Part shown: positions 19,564 through 28,034 of the stretch, in pieces
Layout of the letters: each line of letters begins with the position of its first letter
Position numbering within the stretch: position 1 is the first letter of the stretch
Origin: Thermococcus sp. 4557
Lineage (GTDB): Archaea; Methanobacteriota_B; Thermococci; Thermococcales; Thermococcaceae
Length of the DNA: 64,000 nt
Direction of reading: 5' to 3'
Assembly: GCF_000221185.1 (NCBI RefSeq)
Contig: NC_015865.1
Location: 1,054,001 to 1,118,000 of the forward strand
Notes under the pieces: generated by a model
Told to the model about the DNA's origin: nothing
The model's input: only the letters and a program-made list of their open reading frames with translations
Databases searched by the model: none
Program-made: the position numbers and the translations under genes

Positions 19564-20706
19564 TCACGTGACTACCTTCTCAAGCTCGTCGAGCTCAAGG
19601 GCGCGCTTTATCTCAAGGGCAACCCTCCTTCCCGTACTCATCGGCTTCCTCCAGAGGGCGTTTCCGTAGGGGTGCCCCATCGCCATGTGGATGTTGGTTC
19701 CGCCGCCTGTCCTCGGGGCGACGTCGTAGATGTAGAAGTTGAGGTCCTTGTCCACCGCAGTTTGCAGGGTGAAGGGGCCGATGATTCCAGGGGAATAATA
19801 GTCCTGGGTGGCCTTCACATAGCGTTCGGCCATGTCGAAGACCTTCTCAAGGAGGGACTCGCGGAGCGTTGAGGATGCATGACCGGTGACGGTGTATTCC
19901 GGCTCGAACTGGTGCTCCGGTAAGGTGAGTTGCTGGGAAGCTGGAAGACGAACGTGGCCGTCCAGGCTGGTCTCAAAGCGCCAGTCTATCCCCAAAAGCT
20001 CTATCTCCTCGTCTATCGGCGAGTAGAAGAAGTCGAAGTTGAACACCGGGCCGATGATGTAGCGCTCAATTCTGGCCCTGGCGAGGTCTTCCTCGGTGAT
20101 CACGCCGAGCTTGATGAGCTTCTCAGCCTTCTCGCGGAACTCCTTGTAGCTTGCAGCGGTGAAGAAGCCGCGCTCAAGCCTCTTCTTCGCGTGCGGGAGC
20201 TTGACGATGACGAGGCCGACTTCATCAATCTCCTCTGGCTTAACGGGCTCCGGATAGGGAAGCCCCGCCTTCTCAAGGAGCCAGTAGTAGCTCTTCTCCT
20301 CGCTCCTCTCCTCGCTTCTGAGTAAGTTCCTGCTGCCGAAGAGCGGGACGCGGAAATCGTTCTCAACCCCCTCAATGCCGGTGTAGACCACGAAGGAGCG
20401 GTTCGGCACGAAGATAACGTTCCTCTTTACCAGCTCCTCCTGGACATCAATGATCTGAGCAAACTTCTCAAGGACCATAACCTCGTCAATGAAGCCCTTG
20501 CTCAGACCGTCCCTCGTCTTCCGAAGCTCGAAGTACTCGGCGTAGGTCCTGTGTCTGCCCCTCTGGGCGACGACGAGAACCGGAAGGCCTTCCTCCTTCG
20601 CACCGTCGGCTATGTCCAGAGCGGAGTGGCTTCCAATAACTCCAACGGTGATTTTCTCCGGATCGTAGCTTTCAAGAACGCTCAAAATCTCCTCACGGCT
20701 TATCAT
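19564..20706 (-). CDS. purP: PurP-family FAICAR synthetase, longer paralogue
   Basis: A 380-residue ATP-grasp protein starting at the ATG at 20706 behind AGGTGG. It has the PurP motifs GSHSALDIADGAKEEGL near the N-terminus, the lid segment IVKLPHAKKRLERGFF and the C-terminal DVAPRTGGGTNIHM and STGRRVALEIK. Compared with the 331-residue paralogue it has an extra N-terminal helix and a longer middle. PurP makes FAICAR from AICAR, formate and ATP, the penultimate step to IMP. Lying inside purDPSQ, it is the better candidate for the classical enzyme, but this is inference. Confidence 0.9.
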   Translation of the reverse strand: MISREEILSVLESYDPEKITVGVIGSHSALDIADGAKEEGLPVLVVAQRGRHRTYAEYFELRKTRDGLSKGFIDEVMVLEKFAQIIDVQEELVKRNVIFVPNRSFVVYTGIEGVENDFRVPLFGSRNLLRSEERSEEKSYYWLLEKAGLPYPEPVKPEEIDEVGLVIVKLPHAKKRLERGFFTAASYKEFREKAEKLIKLGVITEEDLARARIERYIIGPVFNFDFFYSPIDEEIELLGIDWRFETSLDGHVRLPASQQLTLPEHQFEPEYTVTGHASSTLRESLLEKVFDMAERYVKATQDYYSPGIIGPFTLQTAVDKDLNFYIYDVAPRTGGGTNIHMAMGHPYGNALWRKPMSTGRRVALEIKRALELDELEKVVT

Positions 20707-20716
20707 TCCAACCACC

Positions 20717-22033
20717 TCAGCATGAATTCGGATCGAACTCCTTTCCAAATTCCCTCATGGTTCGTATTCTCCTCTCAACGCTCTCCCTCGTGCCAACGTC
20801 TCTGCGATAGAACAGCTCCCCTTTCACGTGGCCGATGGCATTCTGGGCTATCTTCTCCGCCTCTCCGAGCGTACCGGCGACTCCAACGACTGCTATGGCA
20901 CGGGAGCCGAGGAGCGTGAAGTTCTCGTCAATGGAGGCGTAGTAAAGCTTCGCCCCGGTTTTGGCGATGGCCTTCTCGTCCACCTGAACTTTAACTCCTT
21001 TAATCGGGTTCAGGGGATAGCCCTTTGGAGCGAGGTACTTGACGACCGTTGCCTTTCTCTCGAACTCCGCCTTTCCGAGGCTGCCGTCAGCGATTCCCTC
21101 GGCGATATCAAGCAGGCTCGTCTTAAGGAGAGGGAGAACGTTCATTGCCTCAGGGTCGCCGAAGCGGGCATTGTACTCGATTATGACGGGACCCTCTTTG
21201 GAGAGCATGAACTGGCCGTAGAGGATTCCCCTGTACGGCGTTCCGTTCTTCCTCATGGCTTCAACGGTAGCTTTAAGCGTCTCAAGGGCCTTTTCATAGT
21301 CTTTCCGCGGAACGAAGGGGAGAAGACCGCTGGAGCAGGAGTAGCTCCCCATGCCGCCTGTGATAGGGCCTCCATCACCCTCGTAGGCGTGAGGATAGTC
21401 CTGGGCAAGGGGCATCGAAAGGACACGCTTTCCGTCAGTGAAGACCTGGAAGGTGAACTCAACGCCGTCGGTTCTTTCCTCTATGAGAACCTTTCCATCT
21501 TTTCTGATGAGTTCCTCGGCATAGGCCTTGGCTTCCTCGTTATCCTGCAGCTGATAGCCGACCACTTTAACACCCTTCCCGCCGGTGAGTCCAAGGGGCT
21601 TCACGACGACCGGCCTTCCGAAGTCGTCTATCCAGGAACGCATCTCGGAGACGTCCTCAAAGACGCGGAAGAGCTTCCTGCCTGGAATCTCATACTTCTC
21701 CATGAGGGCGCGGGCGAAGGCCTTGTTGGTCTCTAACTGGGCGGCCTCTTTAGTCGGCCCAACCGCCGGGATGCCCTCACGCTCAAAGGAATCGACTATA
21801 CCCTTCTCAAGCGGTGCCTCCGGACCTATGAAGGCAAGCTCTATCCCCCACCCCTTGGCGAATTCGATAACTTTCTCGATATCTGTTTCCCTAACCAGGC
21901 CGTAGTCATTTGCGAGCCTGGCCAGCCCAGGATTTCTGTGCTTCGAAACGACGTACAGCTCGGCGCCGCTTCTCACGAGCGCCTCACCGATGGCGTTCTC
22001 CCTACCGCCGCCTCCAACGAGCAGAACCTTCAT
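20717..22033 (-). CDS. purD: Phosphoribosylamine-glycine ligase
   Basis: A 438-residue ATP-grasp enzyme that joins glycine to phosphoribosylamine to give GAR. It has the N-terminal MKVLLVGGGGRENAI signature and the ATP-grasp core with KPLGLTGGKGVKVV and YNARFGDPE. The ATG at 22033 has GGTGA five bases before it. First gene of the purD-purP2-purS-purQ operon, divergent from purE. Confidence 0.96.
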   Translation of the reverse strand: MKVLLVGGGGRENAIGEALVRSGAELYVVSKHRNPGLARLANDYGLVRETDIEKVIEFAKGWGIELAFIGPEAPLEKGIVDSFEREGIPAVGPTKEAAQLETNKAFARALMEKYEIPGRKLFRVFEDVSEMRSWIDDFGRPVVVKPLGLTGGKGVKVVGYQLQDNEEAKAYAEELIRKDGKVLIEERTDGVEFTFQVFTDGKRVLSMPLAQDYPHAYEGDGGPITGGMGSYSCSSGLLPFVPRKDYEKALETLKATVEAMRKNGTPYRGILYGQFMLSKEGPVIIEYNARFGDPEAMNVLPLLKTSLLDIAEGIADGSLGKAEFERKATVVKYLAPKGYPLNPIKGVKVQVDEKAIAKTGAKLYYASIDENFTLLGSRAIAVVGVAGTLGEAEKIAQNAIGHVKGELFYRRDVGTRESVERRIRTMREFGKEFDPNSC

Positions 22034-22038
22034 GAGCT

Positions 22039-22109
22039 TCACCATTTACTTGTCAAAAACTTCAGCTTTTAAGCTTTGTTTTTACATCAAAATGGCAAAA
22101 TTTATAAAG
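22039..22109. promoter_or_regulatory. purD/purE divergent promoter with paired purine-box sites
   Basis: Distal site TTTACATCAAAATGGCAA (22081-22098) and a weaker proximal site TCACCATTTACTTGTCAA (22039-22056) begin 42 bp apart. The purD TATA (GCTTAAAAGC, - strand, 22074-22065) lies between them. The purE TATA (TTTATAAAG, 22101-22109) directly abuts the distal site, which would cover its BRE. The proximal copy overlaps the purD ribosome binding site, so part of its match is forced by that signal. Confidence 0.6.
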
Positions 22110-22138
22110 ACCGAAGTAAACTCCCTCCGGTGAAGTCC

Positions 22139-22570
22139 ATGAGGGTGCTCGTGGTGATGGGAAGCAAGAGCGACTCCCATATAGCCGAGAAGGTTACTGC
22201 TGTTCTCGACGAGTTCGGCGTTGAGTACGACGTTGAAGTCGCCTCGGCTCACAGGAACCCAAAAAAGGTTGAGGAACTGGCCAAAAAGGATTACGACGTT
22301 TTCATAGCCATCGCCGGGCTGAGCGCCGCCCTTCCAGGGGTTATCGCAGCCCACACAGTTAGGCCAGTCATAGGAGTTCCGGTTTCGGCGAAGCTCAACG
22401 GCCTCGACGCCCTCCTTAGCATAGCCCAAATGCCCCCTGGAGTCCCGGTTGCAGCCATGGGAATAGACAACGGGAAGAACGCGGCATTACTGGCGATTGA
22501 AATTCTCGCGGTAAAGAACGAGGAGCTGAGGGAAAAGCTCGAAGAGTACAGGAAAAAGATGCGGGCATGA
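22139..22570 (+). CDS. purE: N5-CAIR mutase / AIR carboxylase
   Basis: A 143-residue PurE that carries out the carboxylation step to CAIR. The [12 protein letters not shown] and [11 protein letters not shown] motifs hold the phosphate-binding Ser and catalytic His; [12 protein letters not shown] follows. No purK is seen in the window, so this could be the class that uses CO2 directly; the sequence does not settle this. Start at 22139 behind GGTGAAG; a TATA lies about 30 bases upstream. It converges with purT across a gene-free gap of about 130 bases rich in T tracts. Confidence 0.94.
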   Translation: MRVLVVMGSKSDSHIAEKVTAVLDEFGVEYDVEVASAHRNPKKVEELAKKDYDVFIAIAGLSAALPGVIAAHTVRPVIGVPVSAKLNGLDALLSIAQMPPGVPVAAMGIDNGKNAALLAIEILAVKNEELREKLEEYRKKMRA

Positions 22571-22700
22571 GCCCGCATCGAGACAATCTCTTATTCGACC
22601 CTCACTTTATTTTAGAAACGTCTGATTTAAGCACACATTTTGGAACATTTTAGCCTTTTTAAGCCTTTCCTTCTTTCGTCGAACTGTAACAAGATGTTAA

Positions 22701-23990
22701 TCAAATTATGTGTTTTCTCCTCTCGTAATCCTGGGAGTGCCACTCTGAACACCTAGTCCTAAGCTCGACCATGTGCGCCACCATCTCGGCACGCCTCTTT
22801 GCCGCTCCAACCTCCTTATCCCAAGCAAGCGCAACACCCAGCCTTCTGCCTGGGTACGCCTCCGGCTTTCCAAAGAGGCGAATCGTCGAGTTGGGGACGC
22901 TCATGGCCTTAGCCAGGCCGCGGAACCGCGGGGAGTAACCGGAAACGTTGGTCTTTATGACGTGGGTGGCAGCTGGCGTTAGGATTGGGAACAGGCGGTA
23001 GTCTTCAACCCACTCGCCGGGAATCGGAAGGCCGAGAACCGCCCTAAGGTGCAGTCCGAACTCGGAGAAGCCCGTTGGATGCGATGCCAGCGTCACCATG
23101 CCGGTGTCGTGGGGCCTCGGCGAGACCTCGTTGGCCCAGACCCTATCGCCCTTCACGAACATCTCTACACCGAACAGTCCGAGGCCGCCGAGGACGTCGG
23201 TGATGCGCTTGGCAATCCTGTAAACCTCGCGCTCGGCCTTTTCGCTTATCTCCGCCGGCTGCCAGCTCGCGTGGTAGTCGCCGTCAATCTGGTAGTGACC
23301 GACCGGTCTCGGGAAGGTCGTGACGATTTCACCGTTCTCATCGTAGTGCCGCACAGCAAGCTCGGTAATCTCGACGTCGAAGTCAATATGTTCTTCCACG
23401 ATTATCTTGTCGGCGCTGCCGCGAGCCTTCTTTTTAGCGACTTCCCACGCCTTCGGAACATCCTCCGGCCCCTTAACGAAGTAGGAACCCTTACCTGAGG
23501 AGCTCATTATGGCCTTGGTGTGGCAGGGGTAGCCTATGCTCTCACAGGCCTCGTAGAGCTCATCCAGAGTGGTCGCGTAGGCGTAGCGTGAAGTCGGAAC
23601 CTTGGCTTCCTTCGCGAGGGTTTCCCTCGTCCTCTCCCTGTGCATGGCTATCCAGGTTGCTTTCGCGTTTGGAACCACGAAGTAGCCGTCCTTCTCCAGT
23701 TCGAAGAGGGCATCGAGGTTGATCGCCTCAATCTCGGGGATTATCGCATCGGGTTTTTCTCGCTCAATCACGGAAAACAGGAAGTCCGCATCCCTCATGT
23801 TTCCCACGTAGGAACGGTGAGAAACCTGCATCGCCGGAGCGTTGGCGTAGCGGTCGACCGCCACGACCTCAACTCCCAGCCTCTGAGCTTCAATAGCTAT
23901 CTCCTTTCCCAGCTCGCCGCTTCCGAGGAGCACTATCTTCTGGGCAGAATCCGTTGTGGCCGTTCCGAGCTCATCCCGGGGCTTGATCAT
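22701..23990 (-). CDS. purT: Formate-dependent GAR transformylase
   Basis: A 429-residue ATP-grasp enzyme that makes FGAR from GAR, formate and ATP, replacing the folate-dependent PurN. Together with PurP it makes this pathway folate-independent. Typical motifs are KIVLLGSGELGKEIAIEAQR, MSSSGKGSYF and NEVSPRPHDTGMVT. The ATG at 23990 has GAGGTGAT four bases before it. Transcribed alone, divergent from purM. Confidence 0.96.
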   Translation of the reverse strand: MIKPRDELGTATTDSAQKIVLLGSGELGKEIAIEAQRLGVEVVAVDRYANAPAMQVSHRSYVGNMRDADFLFSVIEREKPDAIIPEIEAINLDALFELEKDGYFVVPNAKATWIAMHRERTRETLAKEAKVPTSRYAYATTLDELYEACESIGYPCHTKAIMSSSGKGSYFVKGPEDVPKAWEVAKKKARGSADKIIVEEHIDFDVEITELAVRHYDENGEIVTTFPRPVGHYQIDGDYHASWQPAEISEKAEREVYRIAKRITDVLGGLGLFGVEMFVKGDRVWANEVSPRPHDTGMVTLASHPTGFSEFGLHLRAVLGLPIPGEWVEDYRLFPILTPAATHVIKTNVSGYSPRFRGLAKAMSVPNSTIRLFGKPEAYPGRRLGVALAWDKEVGAAKRRAEMVAHMVELRTRCSEWHSQDYERRKHII

Positions 23991-24007
23991 GACCATCACC
24001 TCAGGTT

Positions 24008-24077
24008 TTGACGTTAAAATGTTAAAAATTCATAATATTTAAGCCTTTTTAAGCATAAAAATGACAAACCTTTTAAG
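24008..24077. promoter_or_regulatory. purT/purM divergent promoter with paired purine-box sites
   Basis: TTGACGTTAAAATGTTAA (24008-24025) and TAAGCATAAAAATGACAA (24050-24067) begin 42 bp apart. The purT TATA (GGCTTAAATATT, - strand, 24044-24033) lies between them, and the purM TATA (CCTTTTAAG, 24069-24077) starts one base after the distal site. The first site differs at only two positions from the distal purL site. Confidence 0.65.
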
Positions 24078-24107
24078 CCCTCGGTAGAACTCCCACCGGT
24101 GATGCTC

Positions 24108-25109
24108 ATGCTGACCTACGCGCAGGCTGGAGTTGACGACGAGAAAACCGCGAGGGCCCTCAGGGGAATCATAGGGCTCGCGAAGAAGACCTTCGAGTTC
24201 AGGAGGGGCAAAACCGGTGAACCGAGTGGAATAGGCCACTACGCGGCGTTGATGGATTTTGGCGAATTCTACCTCACAATGACGACTGACGGAGTCGGAA
24301 CCAAGGTGCTCGTGGCCGAAGCCGTCGGCAAGTTCGACACGATAGGGATAGACATGATAGCGATGAACGTGAACGACCTGCTCTGCGTTGGTGCCGAACC
24401 GGTGGCACTCGTTGACTATCTTGCCGTGAAGGAGCCGGACGAGATGGTGTTCAATGAGATAGCCAAGGGACTCTACGAGGGGGCGAGGCAGGCAGGGATA
24501 GCGATAGTCGGGGGAGAGACCGCGGTGATGCCGGACCTGATAAACGGCTTCGATCTGGCAGGAACGGCCATAGGTACGGTCAGGAAGGGAGAGGTAATAA
24601 CCGGGCAGAAGATAAAGCCAGGGGATGTCGTCATCGGAATTGCCAGCTCGGGGATACACTCCAACGGTCTGACACTGGCGAGAAAGCTCCTCATCCCGAA
24701 GTACGACCTCGACTACGAATACGAGGGAAGAAAGCTCTGGGAGTGGCTTTTGGAGCCAACGAGGATTTATGTGAAGGCCCTTCTCGAACTGCTGAACAGC
24801 TTCGAGGTTCACGGACTGGCGCACATAACCGGTGGGGGCCTGACCAACCTGAAGCGCCTCACGAACTACGGCTTCTCAATCGAGATGCCCCCGATCGATG
24901 GAATATTCAGGCTGATTCACGAAAACGGCGTTCCTCTGGAGGAGATGTTCAGGGTCTTCAACATGGGCGTTGGCATGGTCGCGGTCGTTCCGCAGGAAGA
25001 GAAGGAAACGGCTTTGGAAATCCTCAACAAACACTTCGAGAGCTTCGAGCTTGGAACGGTCACGGAAAAAGAAGGGATAGTCGTGAAGAACTATGGGGTA
25101 AGGCTTTAA
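24108..25109 (+). CDS. purM: AIR synthetase (phosphoribosylformylglycinamidine cyclo-ligase)
   Basis: A 333-residue PurM, which closes the imidazole ring of FGAM to AIR with ATP. The signatures [24 protein letters not shown] (read in part) and [14 protein letters not shown] are present, as is [12 protein letters not shown]. The ATG at 24108 has GGTGAT four bases before it; earlier in-frame starts sit in that site. A small gene follows 30 bases downstream. Confidence 0.96.
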   Translation: MLTYAQAGVDDEKTARALRGIIGLAKKTFEFRRGKTGEPSGIGHYAALMDFGEFYLTMTTDGVGTKVLVAEAVGKFDTIGIDMIAMNVNDLLCVGAEPVALVDYLAVKEPDEMVFNEIAKGLYEGARQAGIAIVGGETAVMPDLINGFDLAGTAIGTVRKGEVITGQKIKPGDVVIGIASSGIHSNGLTLARKLLIPKYDLDYEYEGRKLWEWLLEPTRIYVKALLELLNSFEVHGLAHITGGGLTNLKRLTNYGFSIEMPPIDGIFRLIHENGVPLEEMFRVFNMGVGMVAVVPQEEKETALEILNKHFESFELGTVTEKEGIVVKNYGVRL

Positions 25110-25139
25110 GCCCCTTCCCAAACTTTTCTTGGTGGTCGC

Positions 25140-25310
25140 ATGGAGCTCACGGTAAAGAAGAAGGCATTCCTTGAGAACCTGCCGGAGCTGGTGGAAAAGG
25201 CCGTAAGCGAATACGGAATCCGGCTGAGGAGAATAGTAATAGAAGAAGACGAAAAGGGCTGCTACACAGTTCTCGTAACCTACGAGTCCAGCTTCAAGCC
25301 TCCCCAGTGA
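25140..25310 (+). CDS. Small charged protein (56 aa), unknown function
   Basis: A 56-residue reading frame with a GGTGG ribosome binding site three bases before its ATG. Its pattern, MELTVKKKAFLENLPELVEKAV followed by two strands (RIVIEEDEKGC, YTVLVTYES), is that of a compact helix-strand-strand protein and not of random sequence. It follows purM on the same strand and its end overlaps the convergent purC end by 17 bases. No family recognised; probably co-transcribed with purM. Confidence 0.6.
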   Translation: MELTVKKKAFLENLPELVEKAVSEYGIRLRRIVIEEDEKGCYTVLVTYESSFKPPQ

Positions 25311-25989
25311 GACGGTGGTAGAGCTCCTCGTAGGCGTTTATCAGGTCACCTTTATCAAACCTGAAGACGTCCTTGTCGAGGCTCTTCTTCGTCTTAGCGT
25401 CCCAGAAGCGGCAGGTGTCTGGGCTTATCTCGTCACCGAGGATAATCTCGCCCCTTTCGTTCTTTCCAAACTCCAGCTTGAAGTCGACTAGGATTATCCC
25501 GCGCTCGGCAAAGTACTCCTTGAGAATCTCGTTTACTTTAAGGGCTATGCGCTCCATCTCCTTTATCTCGCCCTCGCTTATCCCGAGAACCTTTGCGTGG
25601 TGGTGGTTTATCATAGGATCACCGAGGCTGTCGTCTTTATAATAGAGTTCGACTATTGGCTCCGGCAGTTCCCTTCCTTCCTCAATGGGAAGGCGCTTCT
25701 TCAGGCTACCGGCAACGACGTTCCTAACCACGACCTCAAGCGGATACATCCTGAGCCTCTCAACGATGAGCCTGTTGTCTCCGGCGACGCCGATGAAGTG
25801 CGTCTTAACACCTTTCTCCTCGAGAACCTTGAAGAGAACCGCGCTAATCTGAGCATTGAGCCAGCCTTTGCCCTTGAACTGGGCCTTCTTCTTGCCATCA
25901 AAGGCCGTTGCATCGTCCTTAAACTCCATGATGACCTTTCCATCGTCGAGAGGGATAACCTTCTTGGCCTTACCTTCGTAAACCTGCAT
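25294..25989 (-). CDS. purC: SAICAR synthetase
   Basis: A 231-residue PurC that joins aspartate to CAIR. The N-terminal MQVYEGKAKKVIPLDDGKVIMEFKDDATAF pattern (read in part) and the DFKLEFG and DEISPDTCRFWD motifs are characteristic. The ATG at 25989 has GGTGAAG before it. Transcribed alone; divergent from purF. Confidence 0.96.
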   Translation of the reverse strand: MQVYEGKAKKVIPLDDGKVIMEFKDDATAFDGKKKAQFKGKGWLNAQISAVLFKVLEEKGVKTHFIGVAGDNRLIVERLRMYPLEVVVRNVVAGSLKKRLPIEEGRELPEPIVELYYKDDSLGDPMINHHHAKVLGISEGEIKEMERIALKVNEILKEYFAERGIILVDFKLEFGKNERGEIILGDEISPDTCRFWDAKTKKSLDKDVFRFDKGDLINAYEELYHRLTGEA

Positions 25990-25994
25990 GGACT

Positions 25995-26076
25995 TCACCA
26001 TTTTTGTGTAAAATCTTACTATATTTAAGGCTTATTTTAGCATAAAAATGGCAATCAATGGGCAAAGCTTTTAAAC
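25995..26076. promoter_or_regulatory. purC/purF divergent promoter with paired purine-box sites
   Basis: Distal site TTAGCATAAAAATGGCAA (26037-26054) differs from the purM site at two positions. A weaker proximal site TCACCATTTTTGTGTAAA (25995-26012) starts exactly 42 bp before it. The purC TATA (CCTTAAATAT, - strand, 26030-26021) is between them. A purF TATA (CTTTTAAAC, 26068-26076) lies 13 bases after the distal site; the weaker box AATTATTAA near 26107-26115 is a possible alternative. Confidence 0.6.
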
Positions 26077-26150
26077 ATAAAGAGGCTAAAGTACGGCGTC
26101 AAGTCCATAATTATTAACATGCTTACGTCAATAAGTCGGCGGGATTCATT

Positions 26151-27485
26151 ATGAGGGAGAAGTGCGGTGTCTTTGCAGCGGTTACCGAGAACGCGCCCAG
26201 AAAAGCCTACTACGCGCTGATAGCACTTCAGCACAGGGGACAGGAGAGCGCGGGAATAAGCGTCTGGAAACACAGGATAAAAACGGTAGCCGGCCGGGGG
26301 CTCGTTTCGGAGGTCTTCAGGAACGGTGAGATAGCAAAGCTGAAATCCAAGATGGCAATAGCCCACGTCAGGTATTCCACCTCCGGCTCCCTCACGGAAA
26401 CCCAGCCGCTGGAGACGGGCTGCTGCGGAAAGAGCATCGCGATAGCCCACAACGGGACCCTCACGAATTTCCTTCCCCTCAGGCGGCACTACGAACGGCT
26501 GGGAGTTAAGTTCAGGCACTCGGTGGATTCCGAGCTGTTGGGGATTTCTTTTCTCTGGCACCTCCGCGAGACCGGGGACGAGTTTGAGGCCATGAAGGCA
26601 GTCTTTGAGGAGGTCAAAGGGGCCTATTCCGTGGCCCTTCTCTTCGACGGGAAGATACTCGTTGCAAGGGACCCGGTCGGCTTCAGACCGCTCAGCTACG
26701 GGAGTGGAGACGGCCACTACTTCGCCTCGGAGGATTCTGCGTTGAGGCTCTTTGTGGAGGAGGTAAGGGACGTCAAGCCGGGAGAGGTCTTCCTCCTCTC
26801 GGAGGATGGAATAGAGAGCCGAATAATAGAAACGGGGAAGCATCACGGCTGCGTCTTTGAGTACATATACTTCGCCCGCCCGGACAGCACGATAGACGGT
26901 GTAAACGTCTATACTGCGAGGGTCAAGATGGGGGAGGAGCTGGCAAAGGAGAGTCCAGCCGATGGAGACGTCGTCATAGCCGTGCCGGATTCGGGAAGGG
27001 CGGCGGCGCTTGGATTCTCCAGGATCAGCGGGATTCCCTACTCAGAGGGCCTCATAAAGAACCGCTACATAGGAAGGACGTTCATAACCCCCGGGCAGTT
27101 CTACCGCGAGCTGAAGGTCAAGCTAAAGCTCTCGCCGGTGAGGGAGGTAATAGAGGGCAAGAGCGTCGTGCTGGTCGATGACTCAATCGTCAGGGGAACG
27201 ACTATGAAGCGCATCGTCGCCATGCTCAGAAGGTCCGGCGCGAGGGAGGTTCACGTCAGAATAGCCTCACCGCCGATAAGGTACCCGTGCTACATGGGGG
27301 TGGACATTCCGACGAGGCACGAACTCATAGCGGCCTTTGGAAGCGTTGAGAAGGTGAGAGAATCCATAGGGGCCGACAGCCTGGCTTACCTCAGCGTCGA
27401 TGGGCTGAAAAAGGCCGTTGGGAGAAATGATCTCTGTCTGGCATGCCTCACCGGTGAGTATCCAGAGTGGGCTTTTAGGTTTTAA
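26151..27485 (+). CDS. purF: Amidophosphoribosyltransferase
   Basis: A 444-residue PurF, the first committed enzyme, which makes phosphoribosylamine from PRPP and glutamine. The short propeptide MREK precedes the catalytic Cys5 (CGVFAAV), as in the Bacillus type. The PRPP-binding motif [13 protein letters not shown] is intact. Four cysteines in HGCVFEY, YPCYMG and [10 protein letters not shown] match the 4Fe-4S ligands of the Bacillus enzyme. No strong ribosome binding site is seen before the ATG. The end overlaps the convergent mazF-like gene by four bases. Confidence 0.95.
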   Translation: MREKCGVFAAVTENAPRKAYYALIALQHRGQESAGISVWKHRIKTVAGRGLVSEVFRNGEIAKLKSKMAIAHVRYSTSGSLTETQPLETGCCGKSIAIAHNGTLTNFLPLRRHYERLGVKFRHSVDSELLGISFLWHLRETGDEFEAMKAVFEEVKGAYSVALLFDGKILVARDPVGFRPLSYGSGDGHYFASEDSALRLFVEEVRDVKPGEVFLLSEDGIESRIIETGKHHGCVFEYIYFARPDSTIDGVNVYTARVKMGEELAKESPADGDVVIAVPDSGRAAALGFSRISGIPYSEGLIKNRYIGRTFITPGQFYRELKVKLKLSPVREVIEGKSVVLVDDSIVRGTTMKRIVAMLRRSGAREVHVRIASPPIRYPCYMGVDIPTRHELIAAFGSVEKVRESIGADSLAYLSVDGLKKAVGRNDLCLACLTGEYPEWAFRF

Positions 27486-27818
27486 TCCATCCCAAATGTC
27501 TTCTTCAGTGTCAGTTTAACCTCTTCAAGTTTCTCCGGCCGCACCCTGGCTATCGTTTTGATTACAAGAGACTTCTCCACGGTGAAAACAGAGGAACAAT
27601 CAATGAAGCTTTTCTTATTTAACCTCCCGCTCAGAAGGTCGTTCTGAGTCAGCTCAACCTGGAACTCTTTAAAATGGGACTTACTCGTAATCTTCAGGAC
27701 TATCACGTCACTACTCATTGAGTTCAGTTCGTCGGAACTAACGACCAAAACCGGCCGGAGTTTGCTTCCCAAGTAGTCTGTGAAAGGAAGCTCCAAAAGA
27801 ACTATATCTCCCTGTCAA
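27482..27818 (-). pseudogene. mazF: MazF/PemK-type toxin, frameshifted just after its start
   Basis: The open frame from about 27809 encodes GDIVLLELPFTDYLGSKLRPVLVV, the N-terminus of a MazF-type RNase, but has no normal start; a TTG at 27796 would remove the first strand. A TTG at 27816-27818 overlaps the antitoxin stop as TTGA, the usual coupling, and reads MT before going out of frame. Removing one G from the GGG run (CCC, 27810-27812) would give MTGDIVLLELPFTD, an exact family-like start and a 111-residue protein. So the gene is probably broken by one inserted G, or the sequence has an error. Confidence 0.7.
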
Positions 27819-28003
27819 ATTTCAAAGAGCTCCTCGGCATCCTCTCCCTCCTTGAGGAGCTTTAGGTACCCCAGCTCCTTGAGGGCATCTCTCTCTTCAA
27901 TCTTCTCTATCCTTATCCGAAGCTTCGCACCTTGGGGAATGTTGAGCTTTTCAAGGGGAATTATAACGTCCCCCCTATACACGGCAACTATCACCTTGGA
28001 CAT
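27815..28003 (-). CDS. Small antitoxin, AF2212/DUF104-like
   Basis: A 62-residue protein, MSKVIVAVYRGDVIIPLEKLNIPQG followed by KLRIRIEKIEERDALKELGYLK. The strand-rich head with a basic loop is that of AF2212/DUF104-type antitoxins, and the acidic tail would bind the toxin encoded directly downstream. There is no ribosome binding site, and TATA CTTTTAAAC-type sequence (28024-28032) lies about 27 bases before the ATG, so the mRNA is probably leaderless. Confidence 0.7.
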   Translation of the reverse strand: MSKVIVAVYRGDVIIPLEKLNIPQGAKLRIRIEKIEERDALKELGYLKLLKEGEDAEELFEI

Positions 28004-28034
28004 GGTTAAAGATTGGGAAAGAAACTTTTAAACA

